Counted from the stretch's first letter, positions 47,838 through 58,758 are shown. The stretch is 64,000 nucleotides of DNA from Pseudoalteromonas sp. EB27 (GCF_001974875.1 NZ_MTQD01000003.1:186001-250000), one strand, 5' to 3'. Program-made: numbers and translations. Notes: a model not told the origin generated them from the letters alone.

Positions 47838-48033
47838 GTGTAAACTCAACAATCACTAAAAACAAGGGCTATAGTGTAACAGGGCATTGTATTTGGATAA
47901 ACTTAGTTTGCCTGCTAAGTTTATCGTCTCATCGCATCTTTTAATATAAAGGTATATAAAGCAAATATTTTATATTGGTACTGTGTTTGCTATTCTACAA
48001 GCAATAAAAAATTCATTACTTAAGAGAATTATC

Positions 48034-48831
48034 ATGAAAAAACTAGTACTTGCAGTATTAGCGACAGCCGTTTTAGTCGGTTGTAAAACGTCACCAACAG
48101 GGCGCACTCAAATAGCGCTTTACTCAGACCAACAAATGAGTGAAATGGGCACAGCTAGCTTTGCTGAAATGAAAGCATCTCAGCCAATAAATAAAGATGC
48201 TAAAACAAATGCATATGTAAATTGTATTGCTGAAAAAGTAGTGGCTGTATTACCAAAAGAATACGCGTCGCAAAATTGGGAAGTAGTTGTATTTGAAGAT
48301 GAATCTGCTAACGCTTTTGCACTACCTGGTGGTTACATTGGGGTTCATACGGGCTTATTAAAAATAGCCACGAATCAAGATCAATTAGCAACAGTGCTAG
48401 GGCACGAAGTAGGGCACGTTATTGCTGAGCATTCTAATGAGCGTGTTTCACAAAGCTCTATTTTAGATACCGGTATGCAACTTGGTAGTGCAGCACTTGA
48501 AATGGGTAATATTCAATACCGTAATGAAATCATGCAGGGTCTAGGCTTAGGCGCACAGTATGGTGTTGTTTTGCCATTTAGTCGTTCGCACGAGTCAGAA
48601 GCTGATGAAATTGGCTTAGATTTAATGGCGGAAGCAGGCTTTAATCCACAAGAATCAGTAACCCTTTGGCAAAATATGAGTGCAGCAGGCAGTGGTACAA
48701 CACCTGAGTTTTTATCAACTCACCCAGCGCCAACTAACCGTATTAAAAACTTACAAGCGCAAATGAGCAAGGCTCTTGGCGAACAAAGTACAGCTAAAGC
48801 GCAGGGTAAAAACCCACAATGTAAGCTGTAA
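48034..48831 (+). CDS. M48-family metalloprotease lipoprotein (LoiP-like)
   Basis: A 265-residue lipoprotein with lipobox LVGC (Cys17). The zinc site is HEVGH in LGHEVGHVIAEHSNERVS, with the third ligand in SHESEADEIGLDLMAEAG. The closest known relatives are LoiP/YggG, outer membrane proteases that take part in envelope protein quality control. The ATG at 48034 with AGAGAA upstream is chosen; a longer frame to 47983 would put 17 residues before the lipoprotein signal. It stands alone with its own terminator. Confidence 0.93.
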   Translation: MKKLVLAVLATAVLVGCKTSPTGRTQIALYSDQQMSEMGTASFAEMKASQPINKDAKTNAYVNCIAEKVVAVLPKEYASQNWEVVVFEDESANAFALPGGYIGVHTGLLKIATNQDQLATVLGHEVGHVIAEHSNERVSQSSILDTGMQLGSAALEMGNIQYRNEIMQGLGLGAQYGVVLPFSRSHESEADEIGLDLMAEAGFNPQESVTLWQNMSAAGSGTTPEFLSTHPAPTNRIKNLQAQMSKALGEQSTAKAQGKNPQCKL

Positions 48832-48846
48832 TTTAGCTTATATAAT

Positions 48847-48888
48847 AAAAACCCTGTAAATAGTTTACTTACAGGGTTTTTGTTTTTT
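48847..48888 (+). terminator. Terminator after the M48 protease gene
   Basis: AAAAACCCTGTAA / TTACAGGGTTTTT, 13-bp stem, 9-base loop, then TGTTTTTTT. Confidence 0.9.
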
Positions 48889-48919
48889 TACTATAAAAAC
48901 TCATTATCTAGTATTCAGG

Positions 48920-49936
48920 TTATTTAGTATTAAGTGCCTTGTTAAATACGTCTTTAAAACGATCAAAATCTTCAATTTGCGGCAAATGACCTAAATTATT
49001 CAGTTCAAATAGTTGAGCATTAGGGATAAGTGATGCAGCATGCTTACCTAACTTATCGTATCGACCAAGCTCGTAATCAACACCGTCTTTTTTCCAGTTG
49101 CGACCTGGACCGGTCCTGTCTCGTGTACCAATAATTAATTTAACTGGCACAGTTAAATCTTTAAATTCGGTTATTACAGGCTGAGTGAAAATCATGTCAT
49201 ATGTTTTAGCATTTACCCACGCCATTTTTTCTTTATCTGGGCCTTGAATTTGCCCTGTTATAAAGTCAGTTAAGGCTGAATATGTTGTATTCCACTTACC
49301 ATCGTAGTAATTTTTTTGTTGATACTTTCTTACACCTTCAGGTGTTTTTGCTAATTCATTTTTATAGAAAAAGTTAGTATCTTTGTAATCAACATACTGC
49401 AAGTAGTTTTCAAGCCCAATAGGGTTTACTAAAATTAGCTTTTTAGTAGTGTTTGGATACATTAAAGCAAAACGACTCGCTAGCATCCCGCCCATTGAGT
49501 GCCCTAATACAATCGACTCCTTTATATTAAGTGAATCTATTAACGCGTGAGTATGATGAGCAAGCGTCGCAAATGAATATTGATAATCCGTTGGTTTAGA
49601 CGATTTGCCAAAACCAATTTGATCAGGGATTAATACGCCGTAACCTAAAGATTGCAAGTATTGCGCAGTTGTAGTCCAGTAATCTGCATTAAAATTTTTG
49701 CCATGCATAAGCGTAACTGTAGGCATGTCGGATTTGGTTGGCTTTAAGTAAATATAGGCCATTTTTAATGATTGTTTCTGCGACTCAAGTGCAAAATAAT
49801 TTACTTTAAAATCGTATTCGTAATTACTTAAAAGTGCATCGTAAGATAGAGACTCTGTATTTACTTCACTACTTGCTAAAGCATTATTAGTTAAAGCTAA
49901 CAATGCAGAAAAACAAATAACTTTGATTGATGACAT
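48920..49936 (-). CDS. Exported alpha/beta hydrolase
   Basis: A 338-residue protein with signal peptide (cleavage near ALA-SS at residue 21). The fold is alpha/beta hydrolase: oxyanion segment LMHGKNFNADYW, nucleophile S147 in LGHSMGGMLASR, acid in IIGTRDRTGP and His in NNLGHLPQIED. It resembles esterases and epoxide or haloalkane-type hydrolases, but the substrate is open. The ATG at 49936 has AGGAG eight bases upstream; the longer frame would begin with a non-signal sequence. It lies downstream of the tsx-like gene on the same strand, but a terminator stands between. Confidence 0.88.
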   Translation of the reverse strand: MSSIKVICFSALLALTNNALASSEVNTESLSYDALLSNYEYDFKVNYFALESQKQSLKMAYIYLKPTKSDMPTVTLMHGKNFNADYWTTTAQYLQSLGYGVLIPDQIGFGKSSKPTDYQYSFATLAHHTHALIDSLNIKESIVLGHSMGGMLASRFALMYPNTTKKLILVNPIGLENYLQYVDYKDTNFFYKNELAKTPEGVRKYQQKNYYDGKWNTTYSALTDFITGQIQGPDKEKMAWVNAKTYDMIFTQPVITEFKDLTVPVKLIIGTRDRTGPGRNWKKDGVDYELGRYDKLGKHAASLIPNAQLFELNNLGHLPQIEDFDRFKDVFNKALNTK

Positions 49937-50029
49937 GTTGATACTCCTAGTAAGGCAAGCGTGTGGCTTAAATGAAGTACGACAATAGCTAAGTATTAGA
50001 CGCTGTTCAATTAAATACTTTTTATGCAT

Positions 50030-50057
50030 AAAAAAAAGGAGCGCTTAAAAGAGCTCC
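50030..50057 (-). terminator. Terminator after the Tsx-like gene
   Basis: On the minus strand GGAGC and GCTCC form a 5-bp stem with a 10-base loop, followed by eight T residues. Confidence 0.75.
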
Positions 50058-50088
50058 AATATATGTAATTTTAACGCAGTGTGGCCGT

Positions 50089-50877
50089 TTAAAATGTCCA
50101 CTCTACATGTATTTGCGGAACCGACTCTGTGACCTCAGTACCTAGCTTGTTGTGCCAGTATTGAAGCTCCATACCCAGCAGTAGTGTGTTTTCTTTCATT
50201 TGAAGGGCGTAACCCATATCCCACACTAAAATAGGCTGTGCGAGTATCCACGCTTCTACGTCGTTACCAAATTCATCTTCACGCTCTGCGATGTATTCAG
50301 CGTGGCCTTTAAAGCTAAACTTTTGTGAGCCAATAGTGAAAGGATATTCAAAAGCTACATCAAGCATCCAGCTATTAGTTTCAATAGGTGCGCCGCCTTT
50401 TGCGACACCTTCACTATCGTCAATGTAGGCTGTGAACAGCGTTTGAAAAAAGTTGAACCCAGGTACATCCCAGCTTAATTTAACACCAGGTAGATACTTC
50501 ATTACTTTTGCATCGCCAGCAACGTTAATACCGCCCGTTAGGCCAACATCTAATAATGCGCCAGAGCCAATTTGCTTACCAGTGATGGCAGATAAGCTAA
50601 CCGTTGAGTACCACTCACCATAAAAATCAGCATCTTGGTAACCATCATCTATATCGTCTTTACTGTAATCGATAAAAAAGAAGTTATCGCCGTAATCGTA
50701 ACCTGATGCATGTTGAACCGAGTATACAGTGGTGTCTGACTCTTGCTCAGTGAATGGATTTTTTTGGCTGCCATTATTTATATGTAGCGCTGTACTGCTC
50801 CAATTGGCAGCAAAAGCCGACGATGATAAAGCTAGAGAAGTAAGGGTAATAAAAGGGAGTAATTTTTTAAATTTCAT
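50089..50877 (-). CDS. Tsx/OmpK-like nucleoside channel
   Basis: A 262-residue outer membrane protein with signal peptide (cleavage AFA-AN, residue 23). The body consists of amphipathic beta strands and ends in a terminal Phe (HVEWTF), typical of barrels. Regions such as DYGDNFFFIDYS and FYGEWYSTVSLS match the Tsx/OmpK channel family for nucleosides. It follows the NhaC-type transporter gene on the same strand, with a large 12-bp inverted repeat between them. A pair of outer and inner membrane carriers for the same substrate is possible but unproven. Confidence 0.88.
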   Translation of the reverse strand: MKFKKLLPFITLTSLALSSSAFAANWSSTALHINNGSQKNPFTEQESDTTVYSVQHASGYDYGDNFFFIDYSKDDIDDGYQDADFYGEWYSTVSLSAITGKQIGSGALLDVGLTGGINVAGDAKVMKYLPGVKLSWDVPGFNFFQTLFTAYIDDSEGVAKGGAPIETNSWMLDVAFEYPFTIGSQKFSFKGHAEYIAEREDEFGNDVEAWILAQPILVWDMGYALQMKENTLLLGMELQYWHNKLGTEVTESVPQIHVEWTF

Positions 50878-50961
50878 AACTGTTTAATAACTATAATTTT
50901 AGTGACACGCGGGAGCGGCAATTATAGCAGAAGAGATTGATTTGTTGATCGCTAATTTAAC

Positions 50962-50996
50962 ACATGTTGCAGCCTACTTAATAAGCTGCAACATGT
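50962..50996. repeat. 12-bp perfect inverted repeat between nhaC-type and tsx-like genes
   Basis: ACATGTTGCAGC and GCTGCAACATGT flank an 11-base loop. There is no T tract on the minus strand, so it is either an intercistronic RNA hairpin or an operator 85 bases before the channel gene. Confidence 0.6.
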
Positions 50997-51010
50997 AATA
51001 ACTCAATTTA

Positions 51011-52327
51011 TTATGCTTTATTACGGCGTAAACAAATAATAGTAATCGCCGTAAATGCTAAAATAAAACAGTAATAAGAAGACGTTGATACTTCCCACGG
51101 GCTAATTTTAAACGTAGCACCTAACAGTAGCGCTTGTGCGCCATAAGGAAGAGAGCCTTGCGTTACACAAGCAAATATATCAAGCAAACTTGCAGAGCGT
51201 TTACCGCTTATTTCACCATCATCTGCCAGCTTTTTAGCAATAGGGCCAGCAACAATAATAGATACGGTGTTATTGGCAATACACATATTACTTGTCATAA
51301 CCAATGCTGCAATACCTAATTGATCGGCCACTTTACGATGCCATTTTGCAATGATTTTTGTAATCGCCTGAATTTTATGAGCAATATAATCAAGGCCACC
51401 GTTAATACGAATAAATTCAGATAAGCCACCTATAAACATTGATAGTAAAAATATTTCCTGCATATCGGTAAAGCCTTTGTAAATGTCTTTTACAAAGCTT
51501 GCGCCTTCATAACTTCCTGTAAAGCCCATTAATGCAGCAAAAATAATACCGCTAAACAACACTACAAATACGTTCAAGCCAGCAACGGCTAACACTAAAA
51601 TAAAGGCATAAGGAAGTACTAACCAAATATCGTAATCTTTGGTTTCAACAACTTGCGCCGCAGGTGTTAAATAAAACAATAAGCCAATAGTTAGTATTGC
51701 AGCAGGGACTGCAATTTTAAGATTCTCTTTAAACTTGTCTTTCATTTCACAGCCCTGTGTACGTGTGGCTGCAATAGTCGTGTCTGAAATAATTGATAAG
51801 TTATCGCCAAACATAGCACCAGATACAATCGTACCTGCCATTAAAGCAGGATCGATACCTGTTTTAATTGATACCGCATAGGCAATAGGCCCAATAGCAC
51901 CAATCGTTCCCATAGACGTACCCATTGCTGTAGATACAACCGCTGCAATTAAAAATAAGCCAGGAAGCAACAACGCAGGTGGAATAAGAGATAAGCCTGC
52001 ATTTACTACCGCATCCACACCACCGGTTGCACTGGCAACGGCAGAAAACGCACCTGCAAGTAAGTAGATTAAACACATTGTAATAATATTGTTGTGCCCG
52101 GCACCCTTAATAAAGGTTTCTACACACTCATTTACTGTGCCTTTATTTAAAATGAACGCAAGCATTATGGCAGGTAATATAGCCACTGGAGCAGGAAGTT
52201 GATAAAAAGCGTAGTCAACCCCTTGAGATTGTAAATATAAACCAGAGCCCAAAAATAGTGCTACAAAAGTTAAAAGGGGTAGTAAAGAAAGTATTGCTTT
52301 GTTTTTGTTAAATGATGGCTGCATCAT
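51011..52327 (-). CDS. NhaC-family Na+/H+ antiporter-like transporter
   Basis: A 438-residue protein with about 11-12 predicted membrane helices. The conserved TSMGTIGAIGPIAYAVSIKTGIDP and GTIVSGAMFGDNLSIISDTT motifs place it in the NhaC family; the substrate could be Na+/H+ or an organic acid, as NhaC-like proteins vary. Two adjacent ATG codons (52327 and 52324) are possible, and the second has better spacing to GAGG. It is probably co-transcribed with the downstream channel gene. Confidence 0.88.
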   Translation of the reverse strand: MMQPSFNKNKAILSLLPLLTFVALFLGSGLYLQSQGVDYAFYQLPAPVAILPAIMLAFILNKGTVNECVETFIKGAGHNNIITMCLIYLLAGAFSAVASATGGVDAVVNAGLSLIPPALLLPGLFLIAAVVSTAMGTSMGTIGAIGPIAYAVSIKTGIDPALMAGTIVSGAMFGDNLSIISDTTIAATRTQGCEMKDKFKENLKIAVPAAILTIGLLFYLTPAAQVVETKDYDIWLVLPYAFILVLAVAGLNVFVVLFSGIIFAALMGFTGSYEGASFVKDIYKGFTDMQEIFLLSMFIGGLSEFIRINGGLDYIAHKIQAITKIIAKWHRKVADQLGIAALVMTSNMCIANNTVSIIVAGPIAKKLADDGEISGKRSASLLDIFACVTQGSLPYGAQALLLGATFKISPWEVSTSSYYCFILAFTAITIICLRRNKA

Positions 52328-52695
52328 AATCCTCGAAACCAGTTAATTTACAACAGCCAAAAATTCCTCTTTTAGCTGAATTTAGCAAATCTACCTACTA
52401 TGTTAATCATTAACAAAATTAGGAGAATGCAGCGCCCGCAAGCCAAAGACCAAATCGACGCGAAAGAGAAGTTTAAATGTATAGATGGCTAAAGTAAACT
52501 GGTATTGTTATTATTATTTAATTAAAGGGTTACCTGACTATTGCATGACTTTTAGATAATATCTACAAAGTAACGCTATTTTCAGCGATTAATATTTGTC
52601 CAACTGCATAAAAATGCCCAAACGCGTATTTGCAATGCTCCGGATATATACTCAGATTAGTAAAAAACGGATTCAAATTTAAATTAGGTAAAACA
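52328..52695. other. Divergent promoter region of nhaC-type gene and dapB
   Basis: 368 bases without a gene. Near 52605-52618 TGCATAAAAATGCC resembles an ArgR half-site pair (TGmATwwwwATkCA) with one mismatch. No promoter was clearly seen. The dapB ribosome site AGG lies just before its ATG. Confidence 0.35.
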
Positions 52696-53499
52696 ATGAC
52701 TACAAATCGAATAGGCGTTTTTGGTGCTAACGGCAGAATGGGCTTAGCATTACTGGAAGCTGCAACAATTAAAGAGCAAACACAACTTACAGGTGCATAC
52801 GTTCGTAGCAGTTCATCGTTATTAGGTATTAATGTAAATCAAGTAAATAGCGCAGCCGATAATAGTGTTAGCTTTAGCGAAGAAACCACAATAGATAATG
52901 TAGATGTTTTAATCGACTTTACGCTTCCCGCTGGTATGAAAAACCATTTAAAAACCGCTGTAGCACAAAAAATTCCTATGGTTATTGGTACAACGGGTTT
53001 AACAAGCGACGATATGGCACTTTTACACGATGCCGCTAAGCATATTCCTATTGTATTTGCGCGGAACTACAGTGTAGGAGTCAATGTATTACTGAACCTT
53101 GTGCAAACCGCAGCGATTAAATTTGGTGACGATTTAGATATTGAAATATTTGAAGCGCATCATCGCCATAAAATAGACGCACCATCGGGTACTGCGCTCG
53201 CTATAGGTGAGTCAATCGCAGAGGCAAAAGGCTGGGATCACGACGAGGTTGCTGTATACGACCGAAGCCAAGTAGAAACCGCTAAATCGCAAAACGAAAT
53301 TGGTTATTCGGTACTAAGAGGGGGCGATATAGTAGGTGAACACACCGCATACTTCGCCACAATGGGCGAAAGACTCGAATTAACCCACAAAGCAAGTTCA
53401 AGAATGACATTCGCTTTAGGTGCTGTAAGGGCTGCAAGCTGGTTGAAAAATAAACCTGCAGGACTTTATGATATGCAAGATGTGCTAGATCTGAAGTAG
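52696..53499 (+). CDS. dapB: 4-hydroxy-tetrahydrodipicolinate reductase
   Basis: An NAD(P)H enzyme of lysine and diaminopimelate synthesis. With ATG at 52696 it has 267 residues, near the E. coli 273. GVFGANGRMG (NAD(P)H fold, residues 6-15) and the catalytic HHRHKIDAPSGTAL signature are present. The longer frame to 52630 places 22 unrelated residues before the fold. It lies upstream of carAB, the order found in E. coli. Confidence 0.97.
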   Translation: MTTNRIGVFGANGRMGLALLEAATIKEQTQLTGAYVRSSSSLLGINVNQVNSAADNSVSFSEETTIDNVDVLIDFTLPAGMKNHLKTAVAQKIPMVIGTTGLTSDDMALLHDAAKHIPIVFARNYSVGVNVLLNLVQTAAIKFGDDLDIEIFEAHHRHKIDAPSGTALAIGESIAEAKGWDHDEVAVYDRSQVETAKSQNEIGYSVLRGGDIVGEHTAYFATMGERLELTHKASSRMTFALGAVRAASWLKNKPAGLYDMQDVLDLK

Positions 53500-53809
53500 T
53501 TTAGTTACTTTTTTAGCTGTTTGGGTCTAATTTCACCTACAGTGACTTGTTTGTAACAATTTACCAAATAATGTTAGACCTAAATAGCATCTTCATGTAA
53601 TATGCAGCCAATTTGCCAAAAATTACTAAATGCGTGTTTCCAATTATACCCAAGTGGCTAGTAAATCCAGGGTTTCAGTGGGAATAAAAATAGTTTTAGG
53701 CAAGAAAAAATGATTGAAGGTTTAGTGGTTTACATCTGCATCATTTAAGACTGCGTAAAACAATTTAAGCTCACAAAAATCTGGTTTTGACGATCCCTCT
53801 GGGTATTGG

Positions 53810-53843
53810 CGGGGTGTTAAGCAATTGCTTGCTCCCGTTTTTT
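53810..53843 (+). terminator. Intrinsic terminator in the carA leader (likely attenuator)
   Basis: CGGGG pairs with CTCCCG and, above small bulges, TAAGC pairs with GCTTG around an AATT loop. Six T residues follow. It ends 6 bases before the carA ribosome site AGGAGG. A short frame upstream (53710-53748, starting MIEGLVVYICII) could be a leader peptide but is unproven. Confidence 0.75.
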
Positions 53844-53861
53844 ACTGTTAGGAGGTTTAAC

Positions 53862-54998
53862 TTGACTAAATCCGCTCTGTTAGTCCTAGAAGACGGCACA
53901 GTGTTTCGCGGTACTGCAATCGGCGCTGACGGCATGTCTGTCGGTGAAGTAGTATTCAATACGTCTATGACTGGTTATCAAGAAATTTTGACTGATCCAT
54001 CATACGCGGAACAAATCGTAACTTTGACGTACCCACACATCGGTAATACGGGTACCAACAGCGAAGACGAAGAAGCGAATCAAATTTGGGCTAAAGGCCT
54101 AGTGATCCGTGATTTGCCACTGCTAGCGAGTAATTTCCGTAACGAGCAATCGTTAGATGATTACTTAAAAGAACGTAATATTTTAGGTATTGCGGACATC
54201 GACACCAGAAAATTAACTCGAATTTTGCGTGATAAAGGCGCACAAAACGGGTGTATTATTGCTGGCGACGAGTTAGACGAGAAAAAAGCGCTACAAGCCG
54301 CGCAAGCCTTCCCAGGTTTAAAAGGTATGGATTTAGCAAAAGTTGTCTCAACCAAGGAAAATTTTGAGTGGCGCGAATCAAGCTGGACATTAGGCGAAGG
54401 ATTTAAAACCCTTGATACTGCTGATGAAAAGTTTCATGTTGTTGCCTACGACTTCGGTGTAAAGCGTAATATTTTACGTATGCTTGTAGACCGAAGCTGT
54501 AAACTTACAGTAGTACCAGCGCAAACTTCTGCCGCTGACGTACTGGCTTTAAACCCTGATGGTATCTTCCTATCTAATGGCCCTGGCGATCCTGAGCCAT
54601 GTACTTACGCTATTGATGCAATTAAAACCTTTTTAGAAACCGACACACCTATTTTTGGTATCTGTCTAGGTCATCAGTTATTAGCCCTTGCCTCAGGTGC
54701 TAAAACAGAAAAAATGAAATTTGGCCACCACGGCGCTAACCACCCAGTTAAAGACTTAGACCGCGATGTAGTTATGATCACGGCTCAAAACCATGGTTTT
54801 GCAGCTCAAGAGTCAAGCCTGCCAAGTACGCTTCGTGCCACGCACAAATCGTTATTTGATGGAACGCTTCAAGGTATTCATCGTACAGATAAACCTGCGT
54901 TTAGCTTCCAGGGTCACCCTGAAGCAAGCCCTGGTCCGCACGATGCAGCCCCATTATTTGACCACTTCATCGATTTGATGCAAGCGCGTAAACACTAA
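53862..54998 (+). CDS. carA: Carbamoyl-phosphate synthase small subunit (TTG start)
   Basis: The glutaminase subunit supplying ammonia for carbamoyl phosphate. The start is TTG at 53862: AGGAGG lies six bases upstream and the protein then begins [14 protein letters not shown], aligning with E. coli CarA, which also starts with TTG. A TTG further upstream lies before the terminator and is rejected. The product has 378 residues. The class-I glutaminase Cys lies in [13 protein letters not shown] and the GHHGANHPV and HPEASPGP segments follow. Transcription passes through a leader terminator. Confidence 0.97.
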   Translation: MTKSALLVLEDGTVFRGTAIGADGMSVGEVVFNTSMTGYQEILTDPSYAEQIVTLTYPHIGNTGTNSEDEEANQIWAKGLVIRDLPLLASNFRNEQSLDDYLKERNILGIADIDTRKLTRILRDKGAQNGCIIAGDELDEKKALQAAQAFPGLKGMDLAKVVSTKENFEWRESSWTLGEGFKTLDTADEKFHVVAYDFGVKRNILRMLVDRSCKLTVVPAQTSAADVLALNPDGIFLSNGPGDPEPCTYAIDAIKTFLETDTPIFGICLGHQLLALASGAKTEKMKFGHHGANHPVKDLDRDVVMITAQNHGFAAQESSLPSTLRATHKSLFDGTLQGIHRTDKPAFSFQGHPEASPGPHDAAPLFDHFIDLMQARKH

Positions 54999-55014
54999 TT
55001 TAACTGGAGTAATA

Positions 55015-58000
55015 ATGCCAAAACGTACCGACATAAAAAGCATTCTTATCTTAGGCGCAGGCCCAATTGTAATTGGTCAAGCTTGTGAATTTGACTACTC
55101 TGGTGCACAAGCGTGTAAAGCACTTAGAGAAGAAGGCTACAGAGTTATATTAGTTAACTCAAACCCTGCAACCATCATGACCGACCCTGATATGGCCGAT
55201 GCAACCTACATCGAACCAATTCATTGGGAAGTGGTAGAAAAAATTATTGAAAAAGAAAAGCCAGATGCAGTGCTGCCTACAATGGGTGGTCAAACAGCAT
55301 TAAACTGTGCGCTTGAACTAGACAAGCACGGTGTATTGGCTAAGCACGGCGTTGAACTTATTGGTGCAACGGCTGATGCAATCGACAAAGCAGAAAACCG
55401 TGAACGCTTTGACATTGCAATGAAAAATATTGGTCTTGAATGTCCACGTGCTGAGATTGCTCACACAATGGAAGAAGCTAAAGACACAATGACTCGCATT
55501 GGCTTGCCATGTATTATTCGTCCATCTTTCACTATGGGCGGCACCGGCGGCGGTGTAGCGTATAACATGGAAGAGTTTGAAGAAATTTGTGAGCGCGGCT
55601 TAGACTTATCGCCAACAAACGAATTACTAATTGATGAATCACTGATTGGTTGGAAAGAGTACGAAACAGAAGTTGTACGTGATAAAAACGACAACTGTAT
55701 TATTGTTTGTACTATTGAAAACTTTGACCCTATGGGTGTTCACACTGGCGATTCAATCACCGTTGCACCAGCGCAAACGCTAACCGACAAAGAATACCAA
55801 ATTATGCGTAACGCCTCTATGGCGGTATTACGTGAAATTGGTGTAGAAACTGGCGGCTCTAACGTGCAGTTTGGTATTAATCCTGCTGATGGCCGTATGG
55901 TTATTATTGAGATGAACCCACGTGTATCACGTTCATCTGCATTAGCATCTAAAGCAACGGGTTTCCCAATTGCTAAAATTGCTGCAAAGCTAGCAGTAGG
56001 TTACACGCTTGATGAACTTCAAAACGACATCACTGGCGGTAAAACACCAGCGTCTTTTGAGCCTTCAATAGATTACGTTGTAACAAAAATACCTCGCTTT
56101 AATTTCGAAAAATTTGCCGGTGCTAACGACCGTTTAACTACGCAAATGAAATCAGTTGGCGAAGTAATGGCGATTGGCCGTAATCAACAAGAGTCACTGC
56201 ACAAAGCATTACGTGGTCTTGAAGTGGGCGCAACGGGTTTTAACCCGATAGTTGCACTTGATGACCCTAAAGCAAAAGAAAAAATTATCCGTGAACTACG
56301 CGAGCCAGGCGCTGAGCGTATTTGGTACATTGCCGATGCAATGCGCCATGGTATGAGCGTTGATGATGTTTACGAACTGACTAAAGTTAATCGCTGGTTC
56401 TTAGTACAAATAGAAGACATTTTAAAAGACGAAGCAAAAATTGGTGAAGTAGGTATGGCGGGCTTAAATGCCGACTTCCTACGTAAACTTAAACGCAAAG
56501 GTTTTGCAGATCCGCGTATAGCTGAAATTGCGGGTGTATCTGAAGCTGAAATTCGTAAAAAGCGTCATTTATTAAACATCGTGCCAGTATACAAGCGTGT
56601 TGATACGTGTGCAGCTGAATTTAGCTCAGACACTGCTTATATGTATTCAACTTACGATGAAGAGTGTGAAGCTAACCCAACTGATCGTGATAAAATCATG
56701 GTTATCGGTGGTGGCCCTAACCGCATCGGTCAAGGTATTGAGTTTGATTACTGTTGTGTACATGCTTCGCTTGCGCTTCGTGAAGACGGTTATGAAACCA
56801 TCATGGTTAACTGTAACCCTGAAACGGTATCTACCGATTACGATACATCTGACAGGTTATATTTCGAACCAATTACACTTGAAGATGTACTCGAAATCGT
56901 ACGTGTTGAAAAGCCAAAAGGCGTTATCGTGCAGTATGGTGGTCAAACACCACTTAAACTAGCGCGTGAGCTTGAAGCGAATGGCGTGCCAGTGATAGGT
57001 ACTTCACCTGATGCGATTGACCGTGCAGAAGACCGCGAACGTTTCCAACAACTTGTTGAACGTTTGAACTTACTTCAGCCAGAAAACGCAACAGTAACTT
57101 CAACTGAAGAAGCTTTACTTAAATCAGTTGAAATTGGCTTCCCATTGGTTGTACGCCCGTCGTATGTACTTGGTGGTCGTGCAATGGAAATTGTATACGA
57201 CGAAGACGATTTACGTCGCTACATGACCGAAGCTGTGCAAGCATCAAACGAAGCGCCTGTATTGCTGGACCGTTTCTTAGATAATGCGATTGAAGTTGAC
57301 GTTGACGCAATTTGTGATGGCGAGCAAGTAATCATCGGCGGTATCATGGAGCATATTGAACAAGCGGGTGTTCACTCAGGTGACTCAGCATGTTCATTAC
57401 CAGCACATTCATTATCGCAAGAAGTGCAAGATGTAATGCGCAAGCAAGTAACCGACATGGCGCTTGAACTTGGTGTTGTTGGCTTGATGAATACACAGTT
57501 TGCAGTAAAAGATGGCAAAGTGTACTTAATTGAAGTTAATCCACGTGCTGCACGTACTGTACCGTTTGTATCTAAAGCAACCGGTGTGGCGCTTGCAAAA
57601 GTAGCTGCACGTTGTATGGCAGGTCAGTCTTTAGCAAGCCAAGGTATTACTAAAGAAGTGATCCCTCCTTACTACAGCGTTAAAGAAGTTGTACTGCCGT
57701 TTGCTAAGTTTCAGGGTGTGGATCCAATCCGAGGTCCTGAAATGCGTTCAACGGGTGAAGTGATGGGTGTTGGTGATACTTTCGCCGAAGCATTCGCAAA
57801 AGCACAATTAGGTGCAAGCAACACTTTACCACGCGGTGGTCGCGCGCTATTATCTGTTCGTAATAGCGATAAGCCACGTATTGTTGAATTAGCCAAAATC
57901 ATGACCGACTTAGGTTTTGAACTTGACGCAACTGGTGGCACGGCACAAGCTCTTGAAGAAGCTGGCATTGAAGTACGACGTGTAAACAAAGTATATGAAG

Positions 58001-58233
58001 GCCGCCCGCATATTCTTGATTATATCAAGAATAAAGAGTACAGCTATATCGTTAATACCACCGAAGGTCGCCAAGCGATCGAAGATTCGAAGGTGTTACG
58101 TCGTGGTGCATTGCAAAATAAAACCAACTATACGACAACCTTGAACGCGGCATTCGCTAACTGTACTGCTAATAAAGCAGATGACCGCAGTAAAGTGACG
58201 TCAGTTCAAGAGCTACACCTGCGATTGAACTAA
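55015..58233 (+). CDS. carB: Carbamoyl-phosphate synthase large subunit
   Basis: A 1072-residue enzyme with two homologous ATP-grasp halves making carbamoyl phosphate from bicarbonate, ammonia and two ATP. The N half carries [19 protein letters not shown] and the glycine-rich [11 protein letters not shown]; the second half starts about residue 555 with [18 protein letters not shown]. The C-terminal MGS-like allosteric domain (from about 935) binds UMP and ornithine in relatives. It follows carA by 16 bases. Seven bases after its stop is the end of the leader of greA, so the three genes are close together. Confidence 0.98.
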   Translation: MPKRTDIKSILILGAGPIVIGQACEFDYSGAQACKALREEGYRVILVNSNPATIMTDPDMADATYIEPIHWEVVEKIIEKEKPDAVLPTMGGQTALNCALELDKHGVLAKHGVELIGATADAIDKAENRERFDIAMKNIGLECPRAEIAHTMEEAKDTMTRIGLPCIIRPSFTMGGTGGGVAYNMEEFEEICERGLDLSPTNELLIDESLIGWKEYETEVVRDKNDNCIIVCTIENFDPMGVHTGDSITVAPAQTLTDKEYQIMRNASMAVLREIGVETGGSNVQFGINPADGRMVIIEMNPRVSRSSALASKATGFPIAKIAAKLAVGYTLDELQNDITGGKTPASFEPSIDYVVTKIPRFNFEKFAGANDRLTTQMKSVGEVMAIGRNQQESLHKALRGLEVGATGFNPIVALDDPKAKEKIIRELREPGAERIWYIADAMRHGMSVDDVYELTKVNRWFLVQIEDILKDEAKIGEVGMAGLNADFLRKLKRKGFADPRIAEIAGVSEAEIRKKRHLLNIVPVYKRVDTCAAEFSSDTAYMYSTYDEECEANPTDRDKIMVIGGGPNRIGQGIEFDYCCVHASLALREDGYETIMVNCNPETVSTDYDTSDRLYFEPITLEDVLEIVRVEKPKGVIVQYGGQTPLKLARELEANGVPVIGTSPDAIDRAEDRERFQQLVERLNLLQPENATVTSTEEALLKSVEIGFPLVVRPSYVLGGRAMEIVYDEDDLRRYMTEAVQASNEAPVLLDRFLDNAIEVDVDAICDGEQVIIGGIMEHIEQAGVHSGDSACSLPAHSLSQEVQDVMRKQVTDMALELGVVGLMNTQFAVKDGKVYLIEVNPRAARTVPFVSKATGVALAKVAARCMAGQSLASQGITKEVIPPYYSVKEVVLPFAKFQGVDPIRGPEMRSTGEVMGVGDTFAEAFAKAQLGASNTLPRGGRALLSVRNSDKPRIVELAKIMTDLGFELDATGGTAQALEEAGIEVRRVNKVYEGRPHILDYIKNKEYSYIVNTTEGRQAIEDSKVLRRGALQNKTNYTTTLNAAFANCTANKADDRSKVTSVQELHLRLN

Positions 58234-58281
58234 GGAAATGTGCCAAGGCCAACTAGGGCCTTGGTGTTAAGTGAGAAAAGT

Positions 58282-58758
58282 ATGCAATCAATTCCGATGA
58301 CAGTTCGTGGCGCAGATTTACTGCGTAAAGAGCTTAACGAATTAAAAACAGTTACCCGTCCTAAAATCGTAAGTGATATTGCGGTTGCACGTGAACATGG
58401 TGACTTAAAAGAAAATGCTGAGTACCACGCTGCGCGTGAGCAACAGGGTTTTTGTGAAGGTCGAATTCAAGAAATTGAAGCAAAGCTTTCAAATGTTCAA
58501 ATTATCGACGTAACTAAAATGCCGAATACTGGTAAAGTTATCTTTGGCACTACGGTAACAATTGTAAATGTAGAAACCGATGCAGAAGTAAAATACCGTA
58601 TTGTGGGCGATGATGAAGCAAATATTAAAAACAATTTAATATCTGTTAACTCGCCTATAGCGCGTGGTTTAATTGGTAAACAAATGGACGACGCAGTGTC
58701 TATTGAAACACCAAAAGGTATTGTTGAGTACGAAATCATTGAAGTTGAGTATCTTTAA
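58282..58758 (+). CDS. greA: Transcription elongation factor GreA
   Basis: It rescues backtracked RNA polymerase by stimulating transcript cleavage. With the ATG at 58282 (GAGAAAAG upstream) it is 158 residues, exactly the E. coli length, and starts [18 protein letters not shown]. The coiled-coil tip acidic residues are in [17 protein letters not shown], and the C-terminal domain ends VEYL. A longer frame to 58240 is not supported. It is 48 bases after carB, with its own terminator behind it. Confidence 0.98.
   Translation: MQSIPMTVRGADLLRKELNELKTVTRPKIVSDIAVAREHGDLKENAEYHAAREQQGFCEGRIQEIEAKLSNVQIIDVTKMPNTGKVIFGTTVTIVNVETDAEVKYRIVGDDEANIKNNLISVNSPIARGLIGKQMDDAVSIETPKGIVEYEIIEVEYL

Noticed and set aside
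52605..52618. ArgR box upstream of dapB
   Set aside because: A single box-like sequence with a mismatch; ArgR sites normally come in pairs three bases apart and the second was not found.
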